Of a stretch of DNA of 58,024 nucleotides, positions 37,801 to 53,000 are shown one piece after another. Position 1 is the stretch's first letter; each line of letters begins with the position of its first letter. The notes below the pieces were generated by a model. That model was given only the letters and a program-made list of their open reading frames with translations, did not search any database and was not told where the DNA came from. The position numbers and the translations under genes were made by a program. The DNA is from Clarireedia homoeocarpa (Eukaryota > Ascomycota > Leotiomycetes > Helotiales > Rutstroemiaceae): assembly GCA_001465935.1 (NCBI GenBank), contig LNKV01000075.1, forward strand, positions 20,609 to 78,632. Reading direction: 5' to 3'.

Positions 37801-40800
37801 TCTTAATAATTATTTCTATTAAGAAACTTTCTTTATTATATTAAAAAAATTATAAATTTTATTATTATATAATAAATCGCGCCTTTCACTAATTATTATT
37901 AATATTATTATATTATATAGTTTTCTTAAAACTTTTTATATTCTAAAAATAAAAGATCTAAATTCTCTTTATTTTCTTTAAAAATACTTTATAATATTAA
38001 TATCTAGATATTTTATCTATATATTTATTTATTTTTTCTTTTTTAAATAATCGATTATTATATTAAATATTTTAATTATCTTATTATATATTATATTATA
38101 ATTATAAAATATATTAATAAAGATTATTTTATCTTTAATTAGAAAAAGAATATATTAAAGTTTATAAATTAATAATTTAAAGTTCTCGAACTTCGGTGAA
38201 AATTCTATAATAATATTCTTAAATCTATTTTTATCTATATAATTATACTTTATATTTATAATTTCTATATATATTTAAATATACTAATCTTATAATATAT
38301 TTATTTTTAGTTTTATTAATTTAGTAAATTTTAATTTATTAGTATCTTTATAATTATATTAGATATATATTTATAAGAAAATATAAAAAAATAATTTAAG
38401 ATTATATTAATATATATAATTATAGTTTTTAAAAACCTTGATTATTATAAATTATATTATACTAATTTAATAATAAACTCTATTTAATATATTATCTAAC
38501 TTTTTTACTAAGTCTAAATTAATTAATCTTTTTTTTAAATTACTTTTAATAAAGAGTTTTATAATAATAATATTATTTTTAAAGATATCTCGATATAAAA
38601 TCTTTTTATTTTCTAATAATAATTTATAATCTTAAATAATATTATATAATATCTTTAAAAACTTTCTAATTAAATAATATTTATAAAAAAGTTATTTAAT
38701 TAATAAAGTTATTAAATAGTAGTTTATTTAATTATTATATATCTTATTTTTATAATTTATAAAATTATTAACTTTAACTTTTTAAATATAATTAATATTA
38801 TTCTATTATTATTTATTTTAATAATAAGTTAAACTATTAATTATTATTTTTTAAATATTATAAATACTAATTATATTTAATTTATATTCTTAAATATATA
38901 TATTTATCTTATTAATATAATTATTATTGAATTTAAATCTCTTTAATCTACTTTTTAAATTATATTTTTTATTTCTTTTTTTTTCTTTTTAAAAGAAAAT
39001 ATATTTATACGAATTTTTAAGTTTTTTAAATAATTCGAATTACTTTTTAATTTTTCTTTAAAATTTAATTTAAAGTATATTTAACTAGATTCTAAATTAC
39101 TATTAATTTAAGAAGTTTTATTTAATAGTTTTTATAGTTTTCTGAATATTATATTTTATTAGAAATATAAAATAATATCTAGATTATTATTAATAATAAT
39201 TTACTTATAATTAAACTATATAATAATATTTATAACTCTCTTTTTTTTAATTAACTTTAATAATTCTTTTTTTTATTACTTTTTATTAAATAGTTAAATA
39301 AACTTAATTATATATTTTTATTTTATAAAATTATTTCTCTTTTTTTAATAATATATTATTTTATAATATATTATCACTTTTATTAAAATAATTAGTTTAT
39401 TTTTTAAAGAAATTTTTATATTTTATATTATAATATACTTATTATTACTATTATATTTAATAAATATATTTAACTTTAATTTAATATTTATTATTAATAT
39501 ATATTTAATAATAACTTTAATAAATTATTTAAACTTTTTATATATATTAAACTTCTTAAAATTATATAAACTAGATTTATTAAATACTTAGAATTATATT
39601 ATATTTTTATAGATTATAAAATTAAAAATAAATTACTATTCTAATTAACTTTTAAATATCTTATATATATATTTTATTAATTATATTAATACTTTTATAA
39701 AGTTATTTTTATTAAAATTCTATTTATATTCTCTAATAATAAATATATTTAACTAGTTATATTTATTATATAATAGAATAGTATTAATAAAAGTAAGAAA
39801 AATATTAAATTTATAATTAGTTTTTAAACTCTTTAATCTTTTATTTATTAATATATAATATTTATAATTAAATTTACTAAGAATAATATTTTAAAATTTT
39901 ATAAACTACTTAAAAAATAGATTTTAAAATAAAGACTTTAATTATTTATTTTAATAACTTTCTATATATTAAGTTTTTAACTTTTTATAAATATCTTTTA
40001 TATTATTTATTTAAAATTTCTTTTTAAAATATCGTTTATAAAAGTTTTTAATATAATAATAAATTTATTTAATAAGTTTCTTAAATATTTATTAATTAAC
40101 TTTATTATATATTTATTTAACTTTTTTTTAAGAAATCGAACTAGATTAAAATAATATATCGAAAATAACTTTCTTAAAAATAATTAAAGATATTATTTAT
40201 TTTAAACTAGTAATTAAGATTAGATTAAATATAATATACTATATTTTAATATTAAATATATTATTAATAATCAATATTATTAAAGAGATTATTAATTTAA
40301 TATCGAAATTTTTAAAAGTAATTTTAAATTTAAAACTAAATAAATTTATATATAAATAAGTTTTATAATCGATTAATAAATATAAAATATAAATAATTAG
40401 AAAAGTTTATAAAACTTTAATAAAATTAAAGATTAGATCTTATATATATTAATAAGATAATTAGTTACTAGATAATAATATTAACTTAAAGTAGATTTTA
40501 TAAAAAAGATATTCTTAATAATATAAAATAATTTAATAAAACTTAAATCTATTTAAGATAATTTAAACTAATAATAAAAAGTAACTAATTTTTTTTAATA
40601 AAATAACTATTAATTATTTTTATTTCTTTGATAATATTTATAATATAATAAATATATTATAAAACCTAATAGAAATAATAAAAAGAGAGTAATATAATCT
40701 TAAAATATAAAGGGAGAATTAAAGATATAATAAGAAAAAGTAAGAAAATAAATTAATTAATTTAATTTACCCGGGTAATATCTATTCTAATAGTTTTAAA

Positions 40801-43800
40801 GCTATTAATATATATATAAATTCTATATATATAAATTATAAATAATAAATATAAAAATACTTCTAATATTTATATTTAATTCTATTAAAAATCGAAACTA
40901 TTACTTTTTACTTTATATAGAATTTTTATTTAATTATATAAACTCGGGGTATCTTTTATATAAATTAAATATCTACTTTTTTATCTCTTTTTATATAATC
41001 TTAATCTATTTTATTTATAATATCTTTTTTAATTTATTTTTAGAATTATAAACTTTTTAGTATAAATATAATTTAATAATAAATTAAATATTTTTTATAA
41101 GATTGAGATTAGAGCTTTAAATAAAATAAATCTAATTCTTAATATTATAAGTTACTTTATATTCTATTACTAACCTCTCTTTATATATATTATAAGAAAG
41201 ATTATTATCTTTTTATAAAAACTATTTTTTATTATTAATTTAATATATAAATTTAATAACTTAATAATAAATAAATAATAATTACTTTATATAATATTTC
41301 TAAATTATAAAATTACTTTTAACTTTAATTTAAAATTTATAAAATTTATCTACTTTCTATTTTTAAATTTAATAATAATATTTAGTTTTTATTTTTATAA
41401 TAAAGTAATAATAAGATTTAAAAGAGTAAGAAGATATTTTAATCTTATCTTACTTATTATTATAAAATTTAAATTTCTTTATTTTATCTTTTTAATTAAT
41501 TTTAAATAATAATATAAAAGTATATATTTTTAAAAAACTTCTTTTCTTAGATATTCTTTAGATTATATCGGGTTCCTTGTTTTTTAAAAACTCTATTCTA
41601 AGTTTAAATTATAAAATCTATATATATTTTATTTATAAATATAATATTATTAAAAAAGATATTTTTATACTTTTTATTATATATTATCTATTTCTTTTAA
41701 TTCTTTATAAATATTTCCTTCTTAATAAAAGTATAAAGATATTATCTATTCTAATTAATATATTTCTTTAACTTTTTTTATAATTACTATTTCTTAATAA
41801 ATAAATCGAAGTATTTAATTTAAGTTTTATATAATTGTTTTTAAACGGGGTTTCAAATAAATAAAATAAATATTTTATATATATTTTTAGTAACTTTAGA
41901 TTTATATTTAAAGACTTTAAAGTACTTTCTAGTTAGATTTCTAATTAGAGAATTTATTTTAAATTATTAGTTTTTTTATTTCTATTTATAACTTTAAGAA
42001 ATATTTAATAAAGATATAATATAATATAATAGTTTAATATTATAATTACAAGTTAAAATATCGAAGAACCGGGTTTTCTATTTAATTATAATTTCTTTAC
42101 TTTTTAAAAGTTTAAAAGAAAGTATTTAGAATAGATTTAAATAAATTAAATATAGTATTTTAAAGATTTAATTAAAGTTATTTATATTTTAAAAGTATTT
42201 ACATTATATATTAGATATCGTTTATAATTTATATATATAAAATTTATATTTCTTTTAATATCTTTTAATAGACTATTATATAGATTTATATAAAATAGAA
42301 TCTTTTATTAAACTAAGTATAGAAATTAACTATATAAAAATTATTAATATAAAACTTAGTATATTAATAAAACGATTATTTTATATTTTATTATATAAAG
42401 TTACTAACTTTTATTCTTTTAAATTTAATTACTTTTTTTATATATTAAAATATCTCTTTAATCTTTTTTTAAATTTATATAATCGTTATTTAATTCTATT
42501 CTCTTTTAATTATTATTTTAAATTCTATAACTTTTCTTTTATTAAATATCCTCTATATATTTATCTTTAATAATATATAAATACTTTACTTTTTAAAGTT
42601 CTTTATATATTTAAAAAATTACTTCTTTATTTTATTACTTTTTACTAATTCTAAAAAAATATTTTTATATTTTTATATTTTTATAAAGTACTTTTAATTA
42701 TTTATAAACTTCTATCTCTAATATATTTATACTAATAATAGTTTATAATAATCTAATATAGATTAATTTTTAACTATCTAAAGAGATAATTTAATAAATA
42801 ATATTTTATAATAAATATAAATATTTAGTTAAGAAATATTATTATATAAGATATAATAAATATAAGTTAATTATCCTCTTTATTTATAATAGTAAATTAA
42901 AGTAACTTTTATATATTAATTATTTATTTATATATTTATATATTTAATTTATCTTATTAAATTTTTCTTTAAATTGATTTTAATTATTAGAAATTTCTTA
43001 TAGAATTTCTCTAAAAAATATTATAAGAAAATAATAATCTTTATTACTAGTTAGTTAAATAAAAGAATAAATATAAATAAAATTATTAGAAATAATAATA
43101 ATACTATAATAAAATATATCTAGAATTATTTTTATTCGAGAGAGTAACTTTCCGATATATTAAATAACTTTATAATTTAAAATAATAATATAAAAACTAA
43201 TATAATATAAATAAATTATATAATATTAGTAGTTTAAAATACTAATTATTATATATTAAAAAGTTATATTATCGAAGTTATTATTAAAACTATCTATTTA
43301 ATCGAATAATTATAATCTTTAAATTATAAAATTATATAATTAATATCTTTAAATAATATATTTTATAATTATTTATTAGTTTCTTTTAGAAATTAGTAGT
43401 TAATAAATATATTTAAAAAGTAAAGTTTATATTAATTTTATTTATTTCTTTACTATTAATATTAGAAATCGATAATATTATTATTATTTAATCAATTATA
43501 GATATTATAAAGAGAATATTTATAATATTTAAAATAATAGTTTATTAAATATATATATAAAATCTATTTAACTAATATAATTTTTATTAAATAATATCTA
43601 AGACTTAGAATATTAGACTTAATAATTATAAATTTAAAAAAATAATTTTAAAAGTAATAAAATAAATTAATAAATATCGAACTTTTATTTTATAATATAA
43701 AAGAATTATTATAAGTAAGTTTAAAAAAAGAGAATAATATAGATTATTTAAAGTCTTTAAAATTATTATATAAAAATATATTTAGAAAAGTCTTAGTTTT

Positions 43801-45360
43801 TAACTCGAGAGTTTTAAAATAAACTTACTATATTATATATCTTTAAGTTTTTTTAAAAGAATAGAATAATATCTTTATATAAAAGTAAGTTATTATCTTA
43901 ATAAATATAATAATTACTTAATATTATAAAGAATATTAAAGTTGGTTTTTAATATATATACCGAGTTTTTAAATTATTTTATATCTTTTAAACCGATTAT
44001 TTATTAATAATAAATATAAAAATAACTTTATATAATAAGTTAAAATAAATAAAAAGTAAAAGAAAATAGAAAAGTTAATTTCTTAATATCTAGTAAATTA
44101 GTATTAATATAATTAATAAAGAATAAAGAGTTTATATCTAATAATTAATCGAGATAATTTATTAAAATAAATAAAATACTTTTAATAAATATAACTTACT
44201 TATTAATTGAAAATATAATTTTAGATAATTTTTAAAGTTCAATTTTAATAATATTAATTAGATTTAATAAACTACTATTTATTAAATATTTAAATATAAT
44301 AATAGTATTTATATCTTTAAATATATATTAAATATACTTTACTAAACTAATAATATAAAGATTAATTTAATTTTAAAGTTTAATAAATTTATTATATAAT
44401 AGATTTCTAATTACTATTTATTATTTTATTTATTAATAAAAAGTATATCTCCCGATAATAAATATATATATTAAAGAAAAAAATAAAAAGTTTTTCTTTA
44501 ATTCTAATAATATATATATATATTAAATCTAAATATATATATACTAGATCTAAGTTATAATAAGTATAATATTATATTTTATTTAATAATATAAAAGTAT
44601 ATCTTTTATTATATTTAATTTATATAATATATATATTTTATTATATATATTCGATATACTCAATATATATTATTAAAAAAAGAATCTTAGAAAATATATT
44701 TACTTTTTAAAAGTAATTTTATAAAATATCTAGTAAAACTAAATAAAGAATAATTATTATTATATTATATATTTATAATAAGTACTTTATAATATATTAT
44801 ATTTATATTTAATCTTATTAATTATTAAATAAAATATATAAAGTTAAATTATTATTTTATTATATATATAAAAAATAAAACTAGTTTATAATATAAATAT
44901 TAATATAATTAAATTGTTAAAGATAATAATTAAAAACTATTAACTTTATAATCTTTATATATAATTTTAACTCGCTAGACTTAAATAAATAAATTATATA
45001 ACTACCTTTATTTATATTATATTTGTATTTTAAGTTATTATTATAAGTTATATAATTATATTTATTTTAAATTTTTTCTTTCTTTTTCTTTTTATTAGAC
45101 TTTTATATTTTATTTATCTCTTATCTTTTTATAACTTTTATTTTAATTTATAAATATTTAATTTTTATTTTTATTATTATTAATATCTTATTATTTTAAA
45201 AATATAGATATTTAATATAAAGTCTCTATTTAAATTAAAAATAATAGTATAATTAATTAATTATTATAAATAAAGATTAATAATCTAATTAACTAAGTTT
45301 AATAATAATAATAATATAATTAATCTAATAATAAAAGTATATATTTAAGATATATTTTTA
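31801..45360. other. unassigned RIP-degraded AT-rich isochore
   Basis: About 13.5 kb of CpA/TpG-depleted, very AT-rich DNA. Alternating A-rich and T-rich stretches suggest remains of several genes or transposons. About 33,360-33,560 would encode a strongly charged segment rich in K, R, E and N on the + strand, possibly a coiled coil. I could not assign any domain. The only ATG-started open frame near 41,577-41,771 consists of AT-rich codons (F, L, I, K, N, Y) and is not credible as a gene. Confidence 0.4.
37512..37583. repeat. 12-bp tandem repeat, 6 copies
   Basis: Six head-to-tail units of AATTAGTTTTAT with few differences (one unit AATTAATTTTGT, another AATTGATTTTAT). The unit is a multiple of three and could have been a 4-residue protein repeat. 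Confidence 0.85.
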
Positions 45361-48300
45361 TTAAGAATATTTAGTTTTTTATTTATAATAATTATTATAA
45401 AATAACGAAAATCTTAAAAGAATTTCTCGAGATTAGTTTAAAGAAGTTTAATATTAATATTAAAATTTTAAATTAAGTTAAAGAAGTTAAATTAATTAAA
45501 AAGATATTAAAATATTATAAAAAATATTTTTTTTAATAAAATAGAAAAGAATTTATAAATATATAAAAAGTGTTTTATAAAATATATAATTTTTCTAGAT
45601 TTAAAATTATATTAAATTATTAAAAAGATTATAAAATAACTAATTTATTTATTAAAAAAACTTTTAAAATATAAAAAACTCTAATTAACTTTAACTTTAA
45701 TTATAAAATTAACTAATTTTAAAGATAATTATAATTTAATATTTATAAAACTCGAAATTATTATATTAATTTTTATAAAAATATAAAAAACCTTTTTTAA
45801 TATATTAATATTATATTTAAAATATTATTTATAATTTTTTTAAATAATCTATAAAATAAACTTATATATAATTTATTATATAAAAGTAAATTTAACTTTT
45901 TTACTTTTTAAAAAAAGATAATAATTAATTTATTATATAAAATAACTTAATATTTTAAACTTTATTTAAAGATATTTAGAGATAAATTAAAAAGAGACTT
46001 TTATAAAATAAAAAAGTATATAAAAGAGAATATAAATATTTTATTAAAGATAAAGAATATATTTAGATTTAGATAAATAGTAAAAATTTAAATTATTATA
46101 AAAGTTTTTAAATAAAATATAAAAGAAATAAAATCGATTTTATCTTTATTAAATAATAATTATATTAAAGAAGAAAAATAAAAGAATATAATAAAAAGAC
46201 TCGAGTAAATAATTATAAAATTTAATTAATTATAATCTTAATTTTATTAATAGTTTATTAAAATAATTCTCGAGAAATATAAATTTAATTTATTTTAATC
46301 TATAAAAACTTAAGTATATTTTATAAACTTATAATTAATAAATCTATCTTATAATAAGAAATATATCGACGATATTAAAAATAATTTATTAAAAAACTTA
46401 TATAATTAAATTCTAGAAAACTTAGATTTCTATTAATAATATAATAATTAATAAAGCTAGTTACTTTAAATTAAAAATAATTTTAATAAAAGTAAAATAA
46501 TATTATTTTATAAAGTTATTAATAAATTAGAGAGATTTAAAATTAAATAGATTTTTCTATTATATTTCTTTTACTAAGTTATTAACTCTCGAATTAACTT
46601 TATTATAATTATATTATAAAATTTAATCTATTTATTTATTAATTAGTAGTTATCTTTTATTTTATATATATAGATAAAATATAACTAAGTAAATAAAATA
46701 CTCTTTAAAGATATAAATATTTAGATTATATTATCTAAGATTTTTATTAATATTTTATAAAACTTTAATTTAGATTATATATATTTAATTATTAATATAT
46801 TTAATAAATATATAATAGACTTATTAAAATTAATAGATTTTATTATATAAACTTTATTAATATCTTCTTATATTAAATAAATTATCTCTAATTATAATTA
46901 ACTAAATATCGAGAAGATTTTTAATATTATAATATAGAAATTAAAGTTTTATCTTAAATTTAATAAAAAATCTATCTTTATTATTATTATAATATTTATC
47001 TAACTTAAAATAAATTAGTTAATAAAACGAAATAAATATAATAATAATAATATATAAAAAACTATTTAGTTATATTTAATATTAAATATAAATAGTATTT
47101 TTCTTTAAATAGTTTTAATTTATTAAAAGTTATTTAATAATTCGAGATAAAAGATTTAATAAAAGTTAATAATATTTTTATTTAAATTTAATACTCTTTA
47201 TTAATAGATATTAAACTAAATTATAAATTTAGAAGATATTAAATTTTATAAAAATATATTAATTATTATTTTTATTATATATTAGTTTATTATATTAAAT
47301 AAATTAATAGTTTTTATAAATATATTTAATAAAATTTTATTAAAGATTATAAGTTTTTATAATTTCTTTTTAATATTTCAAGGATATATTATCTTCTTTA
47401 TTTATTAATTTATTAAAGACTTTTTAATTAAAAAGATATTTAAAAATATATTTCTTTTTATAATAGAAAATATATATAATAATATCTTTTTATAATTATT
47501 ATAAACTATATCTTATATATTTTAATATAATATCTATTATTTATATACTTTTAAAATTTTTATTAACTAAGTTAAACTATTTAATTTAAATTTATTAACT
47601 TTAATATAATATTTTTATCTTTATTAAATTAATTATCTATTATATTCTAATATTAAAAAGAATTCTAATAATAATCTTAAAAATAATAATTTAGTTTATA
47701 GATTTTTAACTAAAAGTTCTTTTTATTAACTCGAAGTATTTAATTTAATAAAAAGTTTAATAAATAATATACTAATAATTAAAAAGTTTAAAAACTAAAT
47801 ATAAATAAGTTTCTATATAATTTTAATTAATATTTTAAAATATAGTTGAAAATTATAATTAATTTAATAAAGTTAATAAAAGTTTAAATCTATATATATT
47901 TATAAATAATATAAAGAGATTTAATTTATATAATCGATTAGTTATTAAATAGATATTTTTTTAAATATATTATTTAGTTTTTATCTTTATTTTAAAAAAA
48001 AGTATTATTCGAATAATATTTAAAAATTATATTAAAATATAATATTATAAATATTTAAAAGTTATATAAACTTAATTAATTTAATTACTTTCTTATTTAA
48101 TAATAAATAAATAGTTTTTAGATTTAATAATAATATAATGTAGTTTTTAAAATATAATAATAGAATAATAAATTTAATTAATATTTAAAAATTATATAGA
48201 TTAGATTAATTTAATTACTTTTTTACTTAATAATAAATAAATAATTTTTAAATCTTATAATAATATAATATAGTTTTAAAATATAATAATAAGATAATAA

Positions 48301-48990
48301 ATTTAGTTAATATTTAAAAATTATATATACTTGATTATATTAATTATCTGTTTACTTAATAATAAATAAATAGTTTTTAGATCTTATAATAATATAATAT
48401 AATTCTAAAATATAATAATAAAATAATAGATTTAATTAATATTTAAAAGTTATATAAATCTAATTTATTTAATTATCTTCTTATTTAATAATAAATAGAT
48501 AGTTTTTAAATCTTATAATAATATAATATAGTTTTAAAATATAATAATAAGATAATAAATTTAACTAATATTTAAAAACTATATATACTCGATTAATTTA
48601 ATTACCTTCTTATTTAATAGTAAATAAATAATCTTTAAATCTTATAATAATATAATATAATTTTAGAATATAATAATAAGATAATAAATTTAATTAATAT
48701 TTAAAAGTTATATAAATTAGATTATTTTAATTATTTTTTTATTTAATAATAAATAGATAGTCTATAGATTTTATAATAATATAATATAGTTTTAAAATAA
48801 AATAATAAAATAATAAATTTAACTAATACTCGAGAGTTATATATATTTAGTTATTTTAATTACTTTCTTATTCAATAATAAATAAATAGTTTTTAGATCT
48901 ATTAATAATTGAATATTACTTTTAATTATATTAAATAATTAAGTTATAAAATATTCTCTAGTTATCTTTTAAATATTATATAATAGTTAT
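45361..48990 (+). pseudogene. NACHT-WD40 NLR (STAND) gene, RIP-inactivated
   Basis: Ghost of a fungal NLR of the NACHT-WD40 type, the architecture of HET-E/HNWD incompatibility proteins. Just before the NTPase, D-I-K-N-N-L-L-K-N-L-Y-N-x-I-L-E-N (about 46,360-46,410) matches the segment that precedes fungal NACHT domains. Walker A reads IKNNFNKSKIILFY (46,470-46,511; family G-D-P-G-K-G-K-T). Walker B reads YLIINIFNKY (about 46,779-46,808; family L-I-I-D-A-L-D-E-C). Both, and the first WD40 unit, share one frame. The linker before the repeats has the KKSIIR segment of this family (about 47,997). WD40 units run from 48,051 to about 48,910. A 1-nt insertion in the first unit shifts the rest. RIP removed the P-loop Gly residues and created many stops. 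The N-terminal domain (about 45,361-46,350) is not identified and the start is approximate. Confidence 0.82.
48051..48910 (+). repeat. 129-bp tandem array (WD40 units), about 6.7 copies
   Basis: Unit starts (ATATTTAAAA or variant) lie at 48,051, 48,181, 48,310, 48,439, 48,568, 48,697 and 48,826: one step of 130 and then five of 129 bp. Each unit translates to a pattern that RIP would produce from G-H-x-x-x-V-x-S-V-x-x-S-P-D-G-K-x-I-V-S-G-S-x-D-N-T-I-x-x-W: for example KNYIYLIILIICLLNNK followed by IVFRSYNNII. The 43-codon period fits WD40 repeats. Differences among units are nearly all C/T or G/A. Confidence 0.9.
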
Positions 48991-49839
48991 TAATATTTAT
49001 TATAAAGAAGTTATTTTAAAATAAAACTTTAAGAGAATTTTATATTTTCAATTTATTAATATATTAAAGTTTCTATAATATATTATAATAAATTTATATA
49101 AAAATATCTTTTATATAAAATTATTAATTTCTTAATTTTAAATAAGTTTTTATAATATTAATTTTTTTTAAATTTAAATATTTTTATAATTTATATTATA
49201 TATTAACTTTAATTAATAATATAAAAAAATTAAAATATAAAAAAAAAGAATATAAAATAGAAAAAATATAATATATAATAATTTAATTTTAATATATTAA
49301 TTTTTAACTTTACTATTTTGAAAAAAAATAAAGAATTATAAAAATTAAATTATTTATTTTAAAATTATTTTTTTAATATTTTAATAAATTAAAATCTATT
49401 ATTTAAAATCTATAATTTTAATATTTAAAACTTTAATATTTAAATTAATTAATATGAATAATAAAAGAGTTTTAATAAAAATAAAATTAATAATAAAAAT
49501 AATTAAAATTAAATTAAATATTATAATAAAGTTTAATAATATTATAATTATAAGAAATATAATAAATATAAATTTTATAATTTTAAAAATCTTTATTAAC
49601 TTTATATTATTAATTATTTAAAAGTTCTAATATATTATTTTTAAAATTTTAAATTTTAATAAACTAATATTATATTTTAAAAATTTTAAGATTTAATTAT
49701 TAAAAGTAAATAATATAAATCTTTTTTTTTATTTTTTTTATATAAATCTTATTTTATTTAAAAATAATTATTAATTCTATTAATAATATTTAAAAAGTTT
49801 TTTTATTAAATATATATTTAATAAAAAAATTATAAAAAA
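48991..49839. other. unassigned AT-rich DNA
   Basis: Sequence after the WD40 array, with G and C nearly absent. Nothing recognisable. Confidence 0.4.
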
Positions 49840-50045
49840 TTTTAATTTAAAAAATTTTAATTTAAAAAGTTTTAATAAAAAGAATTCTAATTTAAAAAAG
49901 TTTTATTTAAAAGGTTTTAATTTATAAATTTTTTATTAAATAAATAATAATTTAAAAAGTTTTAATTAATAATATTGTAATTAAAAATCTTTAAATTTAT
50001 AAAATTTTAATTCAAGTTTTTTTAATTTAAAAATTTTTAATTTTT
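49840..50045. repeat. degenerate ~15-bp AT satellite, about 13 copies
   Basis: Units of the form TTTTAATTTAAAAAG recur head to tail with lengths of 14-17 bp (49,840; 49,855; 49,870; 49,885; 49,901; 49,915 and on). Because the sequence is almost pure A/T, some of the periodicity may be chance, but the first six units are clear. Confidence 0.55.
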
Positions 50046-53000
50046 ATTATAAAGTTAATATTAAAAAAAAATAATTATATAATTAAAAAGTTTATAAAAT
50101 ACTTTTCATATTATTTATATTATTATAAATATTCTATTTATTTTAACTTTTTAAAATATTTTAAATTTATTATAAATAAAAATTTTTTTTTTTTTAAAAA
50201 TTCTAAATAATATTATATAAATAAGATTTCTTTTAATAATTTAATTTATTTTATATTTTAATTAAAAATTAATTTTTTTTATAAAATAAATAAATTTAAA
50301 AAAGATTTTTAAATTTAAACTTTTAAAAATTAAAAATTAATAATTAATTAAAAGATTTATAAAAGTTCTTTAAATTAATTTATTTTTTAAAAAAATTATT
50401 TAAATATAAATTTAAAAAATAAAAAGATATAAAAAAATATTTATTAAAAATATTTTTATTAATAAAAAGAAAAATTTTAATTAGTTTTAAATAATAAAAT
50501 TTATAAAAATATTAAATATAAAGAAAGTAAAAAATTTAAATTTATTATTTTATAATAATTTAAATAAACTATTAATAATCAATATAAATAAATATATTAA
50601 AAATTTTTATAAATATTATTAATAATTAATTATTTTATAAACTATTTATTATAAATATATAATTCTAGATAATAATTAAATATAAAAAAGATTATTAAAA
50701 GGTTTAAAGTTTTTTAAAAACTATTTGATTTTTAAAATAATTTTTTAATTTTTAAATAATTTATATTAAATTATATTTAATTAAATATTTTTATTAATTA
50801 TTAAATATTTTTTTTAAATTAAAAAACTTTAAAATAATTATTATAATAAATATATTAAATAAAAGATTTCTTAATTTATTTTATTTAATAAGATTTTATT
50901 TAATTTTTAATTATATTTATAATTATAAAAAGTCTTTTTTATATTTATTAAAACTTCTTTTTTATTATATATTTATTATATAATATAATTAATTAATATA
51001 AAAAAAACTATTTCTTTTTAATTTTATAATTATATTATTATTCTTAAACTTTTTTAATATTTTTCTTTTTATTAATTATTTTTTTAAATATTTAATATAT
51101 TTATATATTTTATTTTATTTAGATTTATTTAAAAAAACTTTTTTTTTAAAGTTTAAAATAAAGTTTTTTATATTTTTATTTTATTTTTTATAAGAATTTT
51201 AATTTCAAGTTTATTATTTAATTAATATTTTTAATAGATTTTAAAAAGATTAAATTTTAAATAAATAATTTCTTTTTTATTTAAATTAAATATATTAAAA
51301 ATAAATTAATTTTATTATTCTTTTAAAAAAAAAATTTAATTAAAATTTTTTAAATAAAATTATTAGTTTTTTTTATTATTTTTATTAATTTTTTAATAAT
51401 TATAAAGTATTTATTTATATTATTTTTTTATTTAAATAATATTTTTAAATCTTTATTTAAAAATATAATTTTTTATTAAAAAAAATAATTATAAATATTT
51501 TATCTCTATTAAAAAACTATTTTAAATTTTAAATAGTTTTTTTAAATTTATAAAATATTATTATTTTTATTTATATAAATCAAGAGAAATAATTAATAAT
51601 TAAAAAAATATATTTAAACTTTATTTTTAATTTTTAAAAATAAATTTATATAATTTACTTTTTATAATTAATTAACTTTTTTTATTAATAATTTAAATAA
51701 TTTTAAAATCTTTAAACTATTTTATTTTTTATATAATTTAAATACTTTTTAATATAAATTATAATATTTTTAATTACTTTTAATTAATTATATTTTTATA
51801 TTCTTTTTAAAATTTATTTTATTATTAAATATCTATTATTATTATATATTTATTTTAAAGTTTTAATTAATATTTATATAATATATTTTTTAATTTTTTC
51901 TTTTATTTATATTATAATATTTCGGTTTTTAATTTAAATTTTAATATATTTTTAAGAAAAAAATTATTTAAATTTAATTTAATTTAAAAAGAATAATTAA
52001 ATTAATTAAATACTTTATAATTTTTTTATTTTAATTTAAATCTTAATATTTTAATAAAGTTTAAAATAGATTATACTTATTTAAATATATATTATTTTTT
52101 TTATTAATATTATTTTTAATATTATTTTATTTATATATATAATTTATATTATTTATATAAATCTAATATCTATTATATTTAATTTAATTAATTTCTTTAT
52201 TATTTTATTTTTAATAAAAAGTTTTTTTAATTTTTTCTTTTAAAAATATTTTAAATTAATTACTTTATAATTTCTTATAAAATTTTATATCCTTTTTTAT
52301 TATTTTTTAAAAATATTTTATTAATTTTAATTTTAATTTTAATATAAATTAATAATTTTTAATAAAAAAGATAATATAAAATAATATATTAATAATTTTA
52401 TTATAAAGTTTAAATATATATTTAATTTTAATATTTATATTAAATAAATCTTTTTTAATATTAAATATTTTAAAAAGAAAATAAAGAGTTAATAATTAAT
52501 ATAAAAAATAATAATAAAAAGACTTTTAAATTTATAATTATATTTTTTAATAAATATAAGTCATAATAAAAAATTATTTTTTGTAAATATTATTATTAAA
52601 TATTTATTTTTAAAAATTGAAAAAGATATTTATTTAAGAAATCTTTTTTATTATTTTACTTTTTTAATTAACTTATTAAATATTTATTATATTTTTTTAA
52701 AGTTTTTAATTTATTTTTAAATAATTTCTCTTTTTTTGAAAAATAAATTAACTTTTTATTTTTTTAAATAGTTTTTAATTATTTTTAAATATTCTTTTAT
52801 TTAATATTCTATTTTTAATATTTAAATATAATCTTAATAGAAAAATAATTTTTTAAAAAATAATTTAAATTAAGTTTATTAAAATTTAAAAAGTATATTA
52901 TATTTTAATATAAATCGAATATTTAGAAAATATTATTTATATAAAAAAAATTTTTTAATAATAAGTTTATATTAAAAATAAATAATATTTTAATTATTTT

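Noticed and set aside
41577..41771. Open frame of 64 codons in the AT isochore
   Set aside because: Composition is almost only F, I, L, K, N and Y from AT-rich codons, in saturated RIP DNA with no upstream context or domain. Chance is the simplest explanation.
41870..42420. Second degraded HET domain in the isochore
   Set aside because: Some residues loosely resembled HET motifs in one frame, but no ordered set of motifs could be read on either strand.
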